Shown here piece by piece: positions 1-5,948 of a stretch of 6,038 bases of DNA. The DNA lies in contig DATGSF010000084.1 in the NCBI GenBank assembly GCA_035302865.1, forward strand, positions 1 through 6,038. The letters run 5' to 3'. The notes below the pieces were generated by a model that was not told the origin of the DNA, searched no databases, and saw only the letters and a list, made by a program, of their open reading frames with translations. How positions within the stretch are numbered: position 1 is the stretch's first letter; every line of letters starts with the position of its first letter. This DNA comes from DATGSF01 sp035302865 (GTDB lineage Bacteria > Bacteroidota > Bacteroidia > Chitinophagales > Chitinophagaceae). The translations under genes and the position numbers were made by a program.

Positions 1-162
1 GATAAAAAATTATTGGCTGCTTATGTGGGTTATAGAAGATGGAGAGTTAGTAGACATTTAAAGCCAAAAGTATTTGATAAGCTTTCTGATTCAGTTTTAG
101 AAAAATATGCATCTACTTTTGAAATTTCCCTTAACGAATTAAAAAACTATAATATAAAGTGA
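1..162 (+). CDS. 3' end of an unrecognised protein (partial, 5' end outside the window)
   Basis: An open frame enters from the left edge in frame 1 and ends with TGA at 160-162, giving the last 53 residues of a protein. The visible tail is basic and aromatic near its start (YVGYRRWRVSRHLKPK) and ends in a probable helix rich in Leu, Glu and Asn (FEISLNELKNYNIK). I see no signal, transmembrane segment or recognisable catalytic motif, and I cannot name the family. It does not resemble the usual C-terminus of a FabH-type ketosynthase. The stop codon overlaps the GTG start of the next gene by 4 nt, which argues that it is a real gene in the same operon and probably part of the same biosynthetic cluster. 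Confidence is for a coding region, not for any function. Confidence 0.75.
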   Translation, partial: DKKLLAAYVGYRRWRVSRHLKPKVFDKLSDSVLEKYASTFEISLNELKNYNIK

Positions 163-1169
163 GTACTTTCAAACATTACCAAACTGCTCATTGTGAAAAT
201 GGAGTAACTTTAGGCTTGTTAAAAAATATAGGAATAAACCCTATATCTGAACCATTAATTTTTGGAATTGGTTCCGGTTTATTCTATATACATGTTCCAT
301 TTATGAAAGTACATGGTGCACCTACAATTTCATTTCGTTCTTTTCCAGGAGCTATTTTTAAAAGAACTTGTGATGCCTTAGATATAAAAGTAGAAAGAAG
401 AAAATTCAGTTCGCCCGAAAAAGCTCAAAGGTTTTTAGATGAAAAATTAAGCGAAAACATTCCTGTGGGATGCCAAGTTGGCGTTTTTAATTTAAGTTAT
501 TTCCCTAAAGAATATCGTTTCCATTTCAATGCACATAATTTAATTGTGTATGGTAAAAATGGAGGAAATGAATATTTAATTAGTGATCCAGTAATGGAGG
601 AAATTACGACTTTGGATCAAAGAACTTTGGAGAAAGTTCGATTTGCTAAGGGGATTTTAGCACCTAAAGGACAAATATATTACCCTATCCATACAAATGA
701 ATTAAACAAGAAACTCATCCAAAAAGGTATAAAAAAAGGTATTAAGAGAACAATTAACGATATGATAGCTTTAAAAATGCCTTTTATTGGGGTTAGAGGA
801 ATTAAATATACTGCTAATCAAATTGAAAAATGGCCTTCAAAAGTAGGTGAAAGAAAAGCAAAGTTATTTCTAGGACAAATAGTGAGAATGCAAGAAGAAA
901 TTGGAACTGGAGGTGGTGGATTTAGATATATTTATGCTGCTTTTTTAAAAGAAGCAGCTCAGTGGATGGAAGAAGATTTTTATGATAAAGCTTCAGAAAA
1001 AATTCATCAAGCAGGTAATTTATGGAGAGAAAGTGCAGTTTTAATGGCGGGTATTTATAAAGGCAGACTAGATACTCAAAAAGATTATCAAGATGTTGCA
1101 AATATTCTTCGAGAAATCAGCCAACTTGAGAAAAAATGCTTTTTATTTTTAAAAAAACATATGAAGTAA
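159..1169 (+). CDS. BtrH-like acyltransferase (BtrH N-terminal domain plus DUF4872-like C-terminal domain)
   Basis: This 336-residue soluble protein has no signal peptide or membrane segment. The N-terminal part (about residues 8-145) looks like the BtrH_N domain: an early AHCEN motif with Cys12, a glycine-rich stretch FGIGSGLFYIH (35-45), AHNLIVYG with His126, and ISDP with Asp143. Cys12, His126 and Asp143 occur in the order expected of a papain-like Cys-His-Asp triad. The C-terminal part (about 180-330) is helical and carries GGGGFRYIYAAFLKEAA (251-267), typical of the DUF4872 region that follows BtrH_N. In butirosin biosynthesis BtrH transfers an acyl side chain from an ACP to an amino sugar. 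An ACP gene lies three genes downstream, so transfer of an ACP-bound chain to an acceptor is a reasonable inference; the substrate is not visible. The GTG start at 159 overlaps the upstream TGA. The next in-frame ATG is Met49, which would remove Cys12, so GTG is preferred. Confidence 0.85.
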   Translation: MSTFKHYQTAHCENGVTLGLLKNIGINPISEPLIFGIGSGLFYIHVPFMKVHGAPTISFRSFPGAIFKRTCDALDIKVERRKFSSPEKAQRFLDEKLSENIPVGCQVGVFNLSYFPKEYRFHFNAHNLIVYGKNGGNEYLISDPVMEEITTLDQRTLEKVRFAKGILAPKGQIYYPIHTNELNKKLIQKGIKKGIKRTINDMIALKMPFIGVRGIKYTANQIEKWPSKVGERKAKLFLGQIVRMQEEIGTGGGGFRYIYAAFLKEAAQWMEEDFYDKASEKIHQAGNLWRESAVLMAGIYKGRLDTQKDYQDVANILREISQLEKKCFLFLKKHMK

Positions 1170-1170
1170 A

Positions 1171-1914
1171 ATGCAGGAGCTGGTACGGATAGAAAATATT
1201 GAAAAAAAATATAAAAACAACTCTTTTTATAGTCTAAAAGGAATTAGCTTTAATATATATAAAGGAGAAAAATTTGGCATTTTTGGACCTAATGGAGCTG
1301 GAAAAACCACATTAATATCAGCATTATGCGGAACTCAATCTAATTACAAAGGAAGTATCTTATATAAATATGCTGCGGAATATATCACTGTTTCAGCCAT
1401 GAAAGAAAACATAGGATATGTTCCACAAGATTTTGCTTTTCATGAAGAATTAAGTGTTTGGGATAATCTGCAATACTATGGAGCTATTTATGGATTAAAT
1501 AGAATTAAAAAACAAGAAAAAATTCATGAATTAATGGGCATGATGCAATTAGAAGAATTTAAAAACAGAAAATTACTGCATTGCTCCGGAGGAATAAAAA
1601 GAAGAGTAAATCTTGCAATTGCCTTACTTCATGATCCTAAAATATTATTTTTAGATGAACCAACAGTAGGTATAGATATAGATAGTAAAATGGGAATCAT
1701 GCAATATCTAGAAAATCTGAATAAGAAAGGAATGACAATAGTTTATACTTCACATGAATTGCACGAGGGAGAAGCTTTTTGTAACAGAGTAATACTATTA
1801 AATCAAGGGAAGATTGTCCTGGAAGGGAAATTACCTACAGTATTAAAAGAAAATAAGGTACATAATTTAGAAGCATTATTTTTAAAATCTATTCGAAATG
1901 AAAAATTTGTTTAA
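1171..1914 (+). CDS. ABC transporter ATP-binding protein (ABC-2 / drug-export type)
   Basis: This is a 247-residue cytoplasmic nucleotide-binding subunit of normal family length. All core motifs are present: Walker A GPNGAGKTT (39-47), Q-loop Gln86 in YVPQDF, a signature CSGGIKRR (138-145), Walker B ILFLDEP (158-164) with catalytic Glu163, the D-loop around GID (167-169) and the switch His195 in YTSHE. The signature departs from the usual LSGGQ: Cys replaces Leu and Ile replaces Gln. Similar substitutions are tolerated in CcmA/DrrA-like exporters. It should hydrolyse ATP to power the permease encoded by the next gene, whose start it overlaps by 17 nt. The ATG lies 1 nt after the stop of the BtrH-like gene. 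Its place between a putative acyltransferase and an ACP suggests export of the cluster's lipid-like product; the substrate is inferred only from context. Confidence 0.95.
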   Translation: MQELVRIENIEKKYKNNSFYSLKGISFNIYKGEKFGIFGPNGAGKTTLISALCGTQSNYKGSILYKYAAEYITVSAMKENIGYVPQDFAFHEELSVWDNLQYYGAIYGLNRIKKQEKIHELMGMMQLEEFKNRKLLHCSGGIKRRVNLAIALLHDPKILFLDEPTVGIDIDSKMGIMQYLENLNKKGMTIVYTSHELHEGEAFCNRVILLNQGKIVLEGKLPTVLKENKVHNLEALFLKSIRNEKFV

Positions 1915-3202
1915 TAAATTAATAGCTTCACTAAAAAAGGAAATTAAAATATTAATTCACGATAAAGTTGCATTAATTTTATTATTCGCCCTACCCTTAT
2001 TTTTAGTTTTTGTAATAACTATAGTTCAAGATAGCACATTTCGCTTGGTCAATGACAATGAAATAGAATTATATGTTTTAAATGCAGACAAAGGAGATAA
2101 AAGCCAACAAATATTACATTTATTAAAAGAGTCTGGAAATTTCAAAGTAGAAGAAATACATTCTATTTCAAAAGAAGAACTTGGAGCGAAAATTATTAAA
2201 GACAATTATTTAATTGGAATTTTTATTCCTGAAAATTTTTCAAAATCCATAGAGGATAATTTAGAAAAAATCAATAATGAAATTCTCGAGGGTTTTGGTT
2301 TCTTAGAAGAAGAAGATAAAGAAATGACAGAGCATCTTACTAGTAATGCTTCTGATCAAATTAAAATGTATTATAATCCAATTGTACAAGATAATTTTAG
2401 AGAATCGATTGCTTACAGTATAAGTATGTATTTTCAACAAGTAGAAAGCAATCTCATATTGCAACAGGTTTTTGAGAATATGGGTTTTTCGGGAGAGCCC
2501 GAAAAATTAAAAGAAAGTTTATTTGCTATGGAATCACAGTTACAACAAATTCCAGCGAGTAATAAGGCAAATGCCCAAATACCTAATTCCACACAACATA
2601 ATGTACCAGCTTGGTCAATATTTGCCATGTTTTTTATGGTAGTTTCTTTAGGAGCAAGTATAGTTAAAGATAAAAATTCAGGAAATTTCATACGATTAAA
2701 AACAATTCCAGGAAGTATTTCATTAACTTTTATAGCAAAAACAATTCTTTATATAATTGTGGGTTTATTGCAATTAAGTTTAATTTTTTTAATGGGTATT
2801 TTTGTATTTCCTCAAATCGGTTTACCCCCTCTACGTCTTCCAGAAAGTATATTTCCTTTATTTATAATTAGCTTTTTATCTGCCCTTGCCGCTATTTCTT
2901 ATGCATTATTGATAGGGACTTTTTCTAAATCAGTAGAACAAGCCAATGGTTTTGGAGCAGTATCTATAATAATATTTGCCGCTATAGGTGGTATTTGGGT
3001 TCCATCATTTGTAATGCCCGAATTTTTACAAAAAATAGGAAATATATCACCCTTAAAATGGTGCCTAGAATCCTATTATACTTTATTTTTACAGAGCGGT
3101 TCTTGGACTTCTTTGTATTCTAATATAATCACTTTATCTTTATTCATTATTGGCACTCAATTTGCCAGTTATTATAAATTAAAAATAGATCATTATATAT
3201 AA
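1898..3202 (+). CDS. ABC-2 type transporter permease
   Basis: This 434-residue inner-membrane protein has the ABC2_membrane_3 layout: one N-terminal membrane helix (about residues 23-43, rich in Leu, Phe and Val), a large extracytoplasmic domain (about 45-236), then five predicted helices at roughly 238-256, 276-304, 317-340, 349-369 and 405-423. Before the last helix is NISPLKW (382-388), matching the Ser-Pro-x-x-Trp segment usual in ABC-2 permeases. VKDKNSGNFIRLKTIP (256-271) fits the amphipathic coupling region after the second helix. A stretch of the soluble domain (about 130-147) is strongly acidic, with EEEDKE. It pairs with the ATPase just upstream through a 17-nt overlap, which suggests coupled translation. 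The two subunits would form a homodimeric or 2+2 exporter for a hydrophobic product. Helix limits were read by eye. Confidence 0.93.
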   Translation: MKNLFNKLIASLKKEIKILIHDKVALILLFALPLFLVFVITIVQDSTFRLVNDNEIELYVLNADKGDKSQQILHLLKESGNFKVEEIHSISKEELGAKIIKDNYLIGIFIPENFSKSIEDNLEKINNEILEGFGFLEEEDKEMTEHLTSNASDQIKMYYNPIVQDNFRESIAYSISMYFQQVESNLILQQVFENMGFSGEPEKLKESLFAMESQLQQIPASNKANAQIPNSTQHNVPAWSIFAMFFMVVSLGASIVKDKNSGNFIRLKTIPGSISLTFIAKTILYIIVGLLQLSLIFLMGIFVFPQIGLPPLRLPESIFPLFIISFLSALAAISYALLIGTFSKSVEQANGFGAVSIIIFAAIGGIWVPSFVMPEFLQKIGNISPLKWCLESYYTLFLQSGSWTSLYSNIITLSLFIIGTQFASYYKLKIDHYI

Positions 3203-3209
3203 ACACATC

Positions 3210-3482
3210 ATGACAAATAATAGAGAAGAAACAAAAATAGCTTTGAAAAAACACATAGTTGAATATCTTAATCTTTTGGATATTAAAGCTGAAGATATCA
3301 CCGACGATGAACCATTATTTGGAGGTAGAATGGCATTGGATTCTATCGATTCCCTAGAACTAATTGTGTTATTAGATAGAGAATTTGATGTTAAAATTGA
3401 GAACCCAACTGAAGGTAGGAAAATTTTAACCTCGGTTAATAGCATAGTCGATTATATATACAAGAGCAAAGATTTAGTATAA
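3210..3482 (+). CDS. Acyl carrier protein (phosphopantetheine-binding)
   Basis: This is a 90-residue acidic helical protein of typical ACP size. The attachment motif is DSID at 44-47, with Ser45 as the predicted 4'-phosphopantetheine site, followed by the recognition helix SLELIVLLDREFDVKI (48-63). The segment before the serine, PLFGGRMALDSID, is close to carrier proteins of secondary pathways such as aryl polyene and flexirubin clusters; primary AcpP proteins usually have a different LGADSLD-type context. It would carry the growing polyketide chain for the ketosynthase pair encoded directly downstream and might donate the finished chain to the BtrH-like protein. The ATG lies 7 nt after the permease stop, and the gene ends exactly where the ketosynthase begins. 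No phosphopantetheinyl transferase gene is visible in the window. Confidence 0.93.
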   Translation: MTNNREETKIALKKHIVEYLNLLDIKAEDITDDEPLFGGRMALDSIDSLELIVLLDREFDVKIENPTEGRKILTSVNSIVDYIYKSKDLV

Positions 3483-4682
3483 ATGGAAAAAGTACTTGTT
3501 ACAGGTTTGGGAATTATTTCTTCTATAGGTCTTAGCATTGATGAACATCTTTTAAATTTAAGAAGTGGAAGGCATGGTTTATCCCATGCTAAAAATGTTA
3601 AGAGCAAATATGCTGATACCTTCTATTTTGGAGAAATAAAAAACACAGATGCTGATTTAAAAGAAATTTTAAATATTGCTTCCGCTCAAAGCCTATCACG
3701 TACTTGTTTATTGGCCTTATATGCTTTTAAAAATGCTATACATGATGCAGCATGGTCAGAAAAGGAATGGCAAGCAAAAGACACAGCCTTTATTTCTTCA
3801 AGTACCGTAGGAGGAATGAGCAATACAGATGCACTTTATGTTGATGCGAATGCTAAATTAAAGCCTAGTCCTTATGTACACAGCTACCACGGTGCAGAAC
3901 ATGCGCAATATATCTTTGATAAATACCAAATGCAAGGATATTTCGATGTTATTAATACTGCTTGTTCTTCTTCAGCGAATGCTATTTTATTGGCGACACA
4001 ATTAATACAATTAGGTAAAATTAAACGAGCAATAGTTGGAGGTGCTGATGCTTTAGCTAAGTTCACTATTAATGGATTTAATGCTTTGCAAATTTTAAGT
4101 AAAGAGCCTTGTAAACCATTTGATAAAAATAGAAACGGTTTAAATCTTGGAGAAGGTGCCGCATATTTGATATTAGAGGCTAAATCTGAAGTAAAGAACA
4201 AAAAAACCTATACATGTATTACAGGCTATGGGAATGCAAATGACGCCTATCATCTTTCCAGTACATCTCCCAGTGCTACAGGACCTATTTGGGCTATGCA
4301 AAAAGCCTTGGAAGCAGCAAATTTAAAACCAGAAGCTATAGATTATATAAATGCACATGGTACGGGAACTGAAAATAATGACAGTACTGAACTTTTTGCT
4401 TTAAATCATATTTTTGGTGAAAAACCCAAACCTTTTAATGCAACAAAATCATTTACCGGCCACACCTTAGCTGCAGCAGGAGCTATGGAAGCAATATTCA
4501 CAATTTTATCTATCAAAAACCAAGAATTATTTCCAAGTTTGAGAATTGATAATGCTCTTAAATTAGGAGATTGGAGAGCAATTTCCACTAGGAAAGAAAA
4601 TTATCAAATCAATCATGCTCTTTCAAATTCTTTTGGTTTTAATGGAAATGGAACATCTTTAATTTTTTCAAAATGTATATAA
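3483..4682 (+). CDS. Beta-ketoacyl-ACP synthase, FabF-like (active ketosynthase of a type II PKS)
   Basis: The 399-residue protein has the length and thiolase fold motifs of the FabF/KS-alpha family. The catalytic set is complete: Cys161 in NTACSSSAN, His292 in NAHGTGTENND, Lys322 in NATKSFTGH and His327 in the same motif. The C-terminal glycine loop FGFNGNG (384-390) is also present. It should decarboxylate malonyl-ACP and condense it with an ACP-bound acyl chain in the cytoplasm. It starts at the base after the ACP stop, and its end overlaps the KS-like gene by 10 nt, an arrangement typical of a ketosynthase and its heterodimer partner. Known aryl polyene systems (ApeO with ApeC) use such a pair. 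The gene is divergent enough from FabF (for example TAFISSSTVGGMSNTD, 101-116) that a secondary pathway is more likely than housekeeping fatty acid synthesis. Confidence 0.93.
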   Translation: MEKVLVTGLGIISSIGLSIDEHLLNLRSGRHGLSHAKNVKSKYADTFYFGEIKNTDADLKEILNIASAQSLSRTCLLALYAFKNAIHDAAWSEKEWQAKDTAFISSSTVGGMSNTDALYVDANAKLKPSPYVHSYHGAEHAQYIFDKYQMQGYFDVINTACSSSANAILLATQLIQLGKIKRAIVGGADALAKFTINGFNALQILSKEPCKPFDKNRNGLNLGEGAAYLILEAKSEVKNKKTYTCITGYGNANDAYHLSSTSPSATGPIWAMQKALEAANLKPEAIDYINAHGTGTENNDSTELFALNHIFGEKPKPFNATKSFTGHTLAAAGAMEAIFTILSIKNQELFPSLRIDNALKLGDWRAISTRKENYQINHALSNSFGFNGNGTSLIFSKCI

Positions 4683-5707
4683 TTGATTCCTATTCGATAT
4701 GTGCACAAAACTTCTTCAATTATCTCGATGAAAATCAAGAAATGGAAATTTTTGAAGATTTAATATATTTTGCAAAGGAGCCGGATTATATGGATTATAT
4801 TCCTGCTTCTTTATTAAGACGAATGGGTAAGGCGGTACGTATGGGCATTGGTTCAGGATTGAAATTATTAAATACACATAAAGATATAGATGGCATAATA
4901 ATTGGCACTGCGCACGGTGGTTTAGAAGACTGTATAAAATTTTTAAATCAAATAGTTCATTACGAAGAAGGTTTATTAACTCCAACAAATTTCGTACAAA
5001 GCACACCAAATGCTATTGCCGGACAATTGGCACTAATGAATCAAAATCATGGCTATAACATGACGCATATAAATAAAGGATCTGCTTTTGAAAATAGCAT
5101 AATGGATGCATGGATACAATTTCAAAATAAAGATATTAATAAATTACTACTTGGTTCCGTGGAAGAAAATTCTGATTATAATAAAAATATTGATTTTTGG
5201 AATGGAAAATTTAAAGAAGAAAAAGTTCCTAGCAATAAGATTCTAGCCTCCGATACTCCGGGAACAAATTTAGGAGAAGCTAGTATCTTCTTTATTCTCG
5301 ATAAAAAAGAGAATAAAAATGCCACAAAAATTGTTGATTTTCACACATCACATCGTTTACAATTAGAGGATTTAGAAGATCAAATTATGGATTTTTTAGG
5401 AAAAAATAATATTTCTAAATTAGATATAGCAAATGTAATAAGTGGTAGAAATGGAGATAGCAGATTAAATGAATATTATAATACTGTTGAAAGCATCTTT
5501 GATAATGCTTCCATTTACGCATTTAAACATTGGATAGGTGAAAATCCTAGTGCCTCCGCATTCGCTTTATATATGGCACATTTGATTGCACAAAACACAT
5601 TAGAGATTCCCAAATATAAAAATGCGGTAAATAAAAGTAGCGATAACTATATTCTTGTTTATAACAGCTATGATGGAATCTCTCATCACTTTTATTTATT
5701 AAAATAA
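4673..5707 (+). CDS. Ketoacyl-synthase-like protein lacking the catalytic triad (probable chain-length-factor partner)
   Basis: This 344-residue protein fits the ketoacyl-synthase N-terminal-like group and is about 55 residues shorter than its neighbour. Landmarks include IIIGTAHGGLEDC (75-87), TPTNFVQSTPNAIAGQLAL (103-121) and TPGTNLGEASIFFIL (195-209), the last matching GLNLGEGAAYLIL in the active enzyme. Alignment by eye puts Gly136 (INKGSAFEN) where the catalytic Cys should be, Gly258 (VISGRNGD) in place of the first His, and Glu289 (WIGENPSAS) in place of the second. It should therefore not condense chains itself. By analogy with KS-beta proteins and ApeC of aryl polyene clusters, it would pair with the upstream ketosynthase and help set chain length. 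Its ATG lies inside the last codons of that gene. TAA at 5705-5707 is the last stop of the plus-strand series. The partner role is inferred. Confidence 0.85.
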   Translation: MYIIDSYSICAQNFFNYLDENQEMEIFEDLIYFAKEPDYMDYIPASLLRRMGKAVRMGIGSGLKLLNTHKDIDGIIIGTAHGGLEDCIKFLNQIVHYEEGLLTPTNFVQSTPNAIAGQLALMNQNHGYNMTHINKGSAFENSIMDAWIQFQNKDINKLLLGSVEENSDYNKNIDFWNGKFKEEKVPSNKILASDTPGTNLGEASIFFILDKKENKNATKIVDFHTSHRLQLEDLEDQIMDFLGKNNISKLDIANVISGRNGDSRLNEYYNTVESIFDNASIYAFKHWIGENPSASAFALYMAHLIAQNTLEIPKYKNAVNKSSDNYILVYNSYDGISHHFYLLK

Positions 5708-5725
5708 GTTATAACAAATAAATAG

Positions 5726-5790
5726 AATTAGAAAGCTAAACCTAATTTTTTAAAAAAAATAATTTTATTTTTTTTCTAATTGTTTTTTTA
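5726..5790 (+). terminator. Probable transcription terminator at the end of the biosynthetic operon
   Basis: A perfect 9-nt inverted repeat, AATTAGAAA (5726-5734) and TTTCTAATT (5773-5781), encloses a second A/T hairpin, AAAAAAAATAA (5752-5762) against TTATTTTTTTT (5765-5775). The two stems share three bases, so they would form in a trimmed combination. The outer stem is followed by one G and then seven T (5783-5789), the order expected of an intrinsic terminator reading on the plus strand. The stem has almost no G or C, so it would be weak. Read on the minus strand, the downstream sequence is less T-rich, so bidirectional use is possible but less clear. The position between converging genes supports the call. 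Confidence 0.4.
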
Positions 5791-5811
5791 GGGAGTGAAA
5801 AAAGCATATTT

Positions 5812-5898
5812 TTATCTTAGATATTCAATTTGTGCGCAAAATTTAAATTTATCGACAGTTTCTTGAATGTTTGCACTAATTCCATGAGGCAACTTCAC
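5812..5898 (-). pseudogene. Very short ORF, possible gene remnant or small protein
   Basis: A minus-strand frame from GTG (5896-5898) to TAA (5812-5814) encodes 28 residues, including HGISANIQETVDKFK and ending in CAQIEYLR. It has a protein-like mix of residues and a plausible amphipathic helix (NIQETVDKFKFCAQIEYLR is 19 residues). An in-frame TAA lies three codons before the GTG, so it has no longer open extension. It lies 50 bp past the end of the OsmC-family gene on the same strand. The pattern VDKFKFCAQIEYL faintly recalls the C-terminal coiled-coil region of HsdS specificity subunits (VDELMALCDQLE-like), which would make it a decayed fragment. That match is loose and chance is a real possibility. 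Confidence 0.2.
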
Positions 5899-5948
5899 TA
5901 TTGTTTAGTAATTTAGAGTAAATTAAGAGATATTTTAAAAGATTCATT

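Larger units (their letters stand above)
5708..5948. other. Convergent intergenic region, 241 bp
   Basis: This is the only sizeable gap in the window. It separates the plus-strand biosynthetic genes from the minus-strand OsmC-family gene, so both flanking genes end here and no promoter is needed. The left part (5726-5789) contains nested A/T inverted repeats and a T tract, listed separately. The right part (5812-5898) contains a 28-codon minus-strand frame of uncertain status, also listed. I see no tRNA, CRISPR repeat, riboswitch or insertion-sequence end. Confidence 0.7.

Noticed and set aside
303..305. ATG (Met49) as the start of the BtrH-like gene
   Set aside because: It would delete the AHCEN motif and the first part of the BtrH_N domain; the GTG at 159 keeps both and overlaps the upstream stop.
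1130..1165. A/T-rich run with T5 and A7 at the end of the BtrH-like gene as an internal terminator
   Set aside because: It lies inside the coding sequence, only a few bases before the next start, with no convincing stem followed by a T tract; it simply encodes a Lys/Phe-rich C-terminus.
2434..2691. Minus-strand ORF of 85 codons inside the permease gene
   Set aside because: It lies fully opposite a well-supported permease frame, and its translation shows no recognisable motif.
3179..3445. Minus-strand ORF of 88 codons opposite the ACP gene
   Set aside because: It is the reverse shadow of a clear ACP with its DSID motif; the Ser/Asn-rich translation is typical of antisense frames.
3884..4201. 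Minus-strand ORF of 105 codons opposite the ketosynthase
   Set aside because: It covers the region encoding the catalytic Cys motif on the plus strand and shows no family features of its own.
4406..4588. Minus-strand ORF of 60 codons opposite the ketosynthase C-terminal part
   Set aside because: It is short, antisense to conserved KS motifs and without motifs of its own.
4716..5009. Minus-strand ORF of 97 codons opposite the KS-like gene
   Set aside because: It is antisense to a conserved frame, and its Leu/Tyr-rich translation has no recognisable domain.
4673..5707. The KS-like gene as a frameshifted or decayed ketosynthase
   Set aside because: The frame is open for 344 codons, the fold motifs are kept and all three catalytic positions are replaced together, which fits a dedicated inactive partner better than decay.
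5839..5850. AAATTTAAATTT palindrome as an operator
   Set aside because: Such a palindrome is easy to obtain by chance in this AT-rich sequence, and it lies between the 3' ends of two genes where no promoter is expected.
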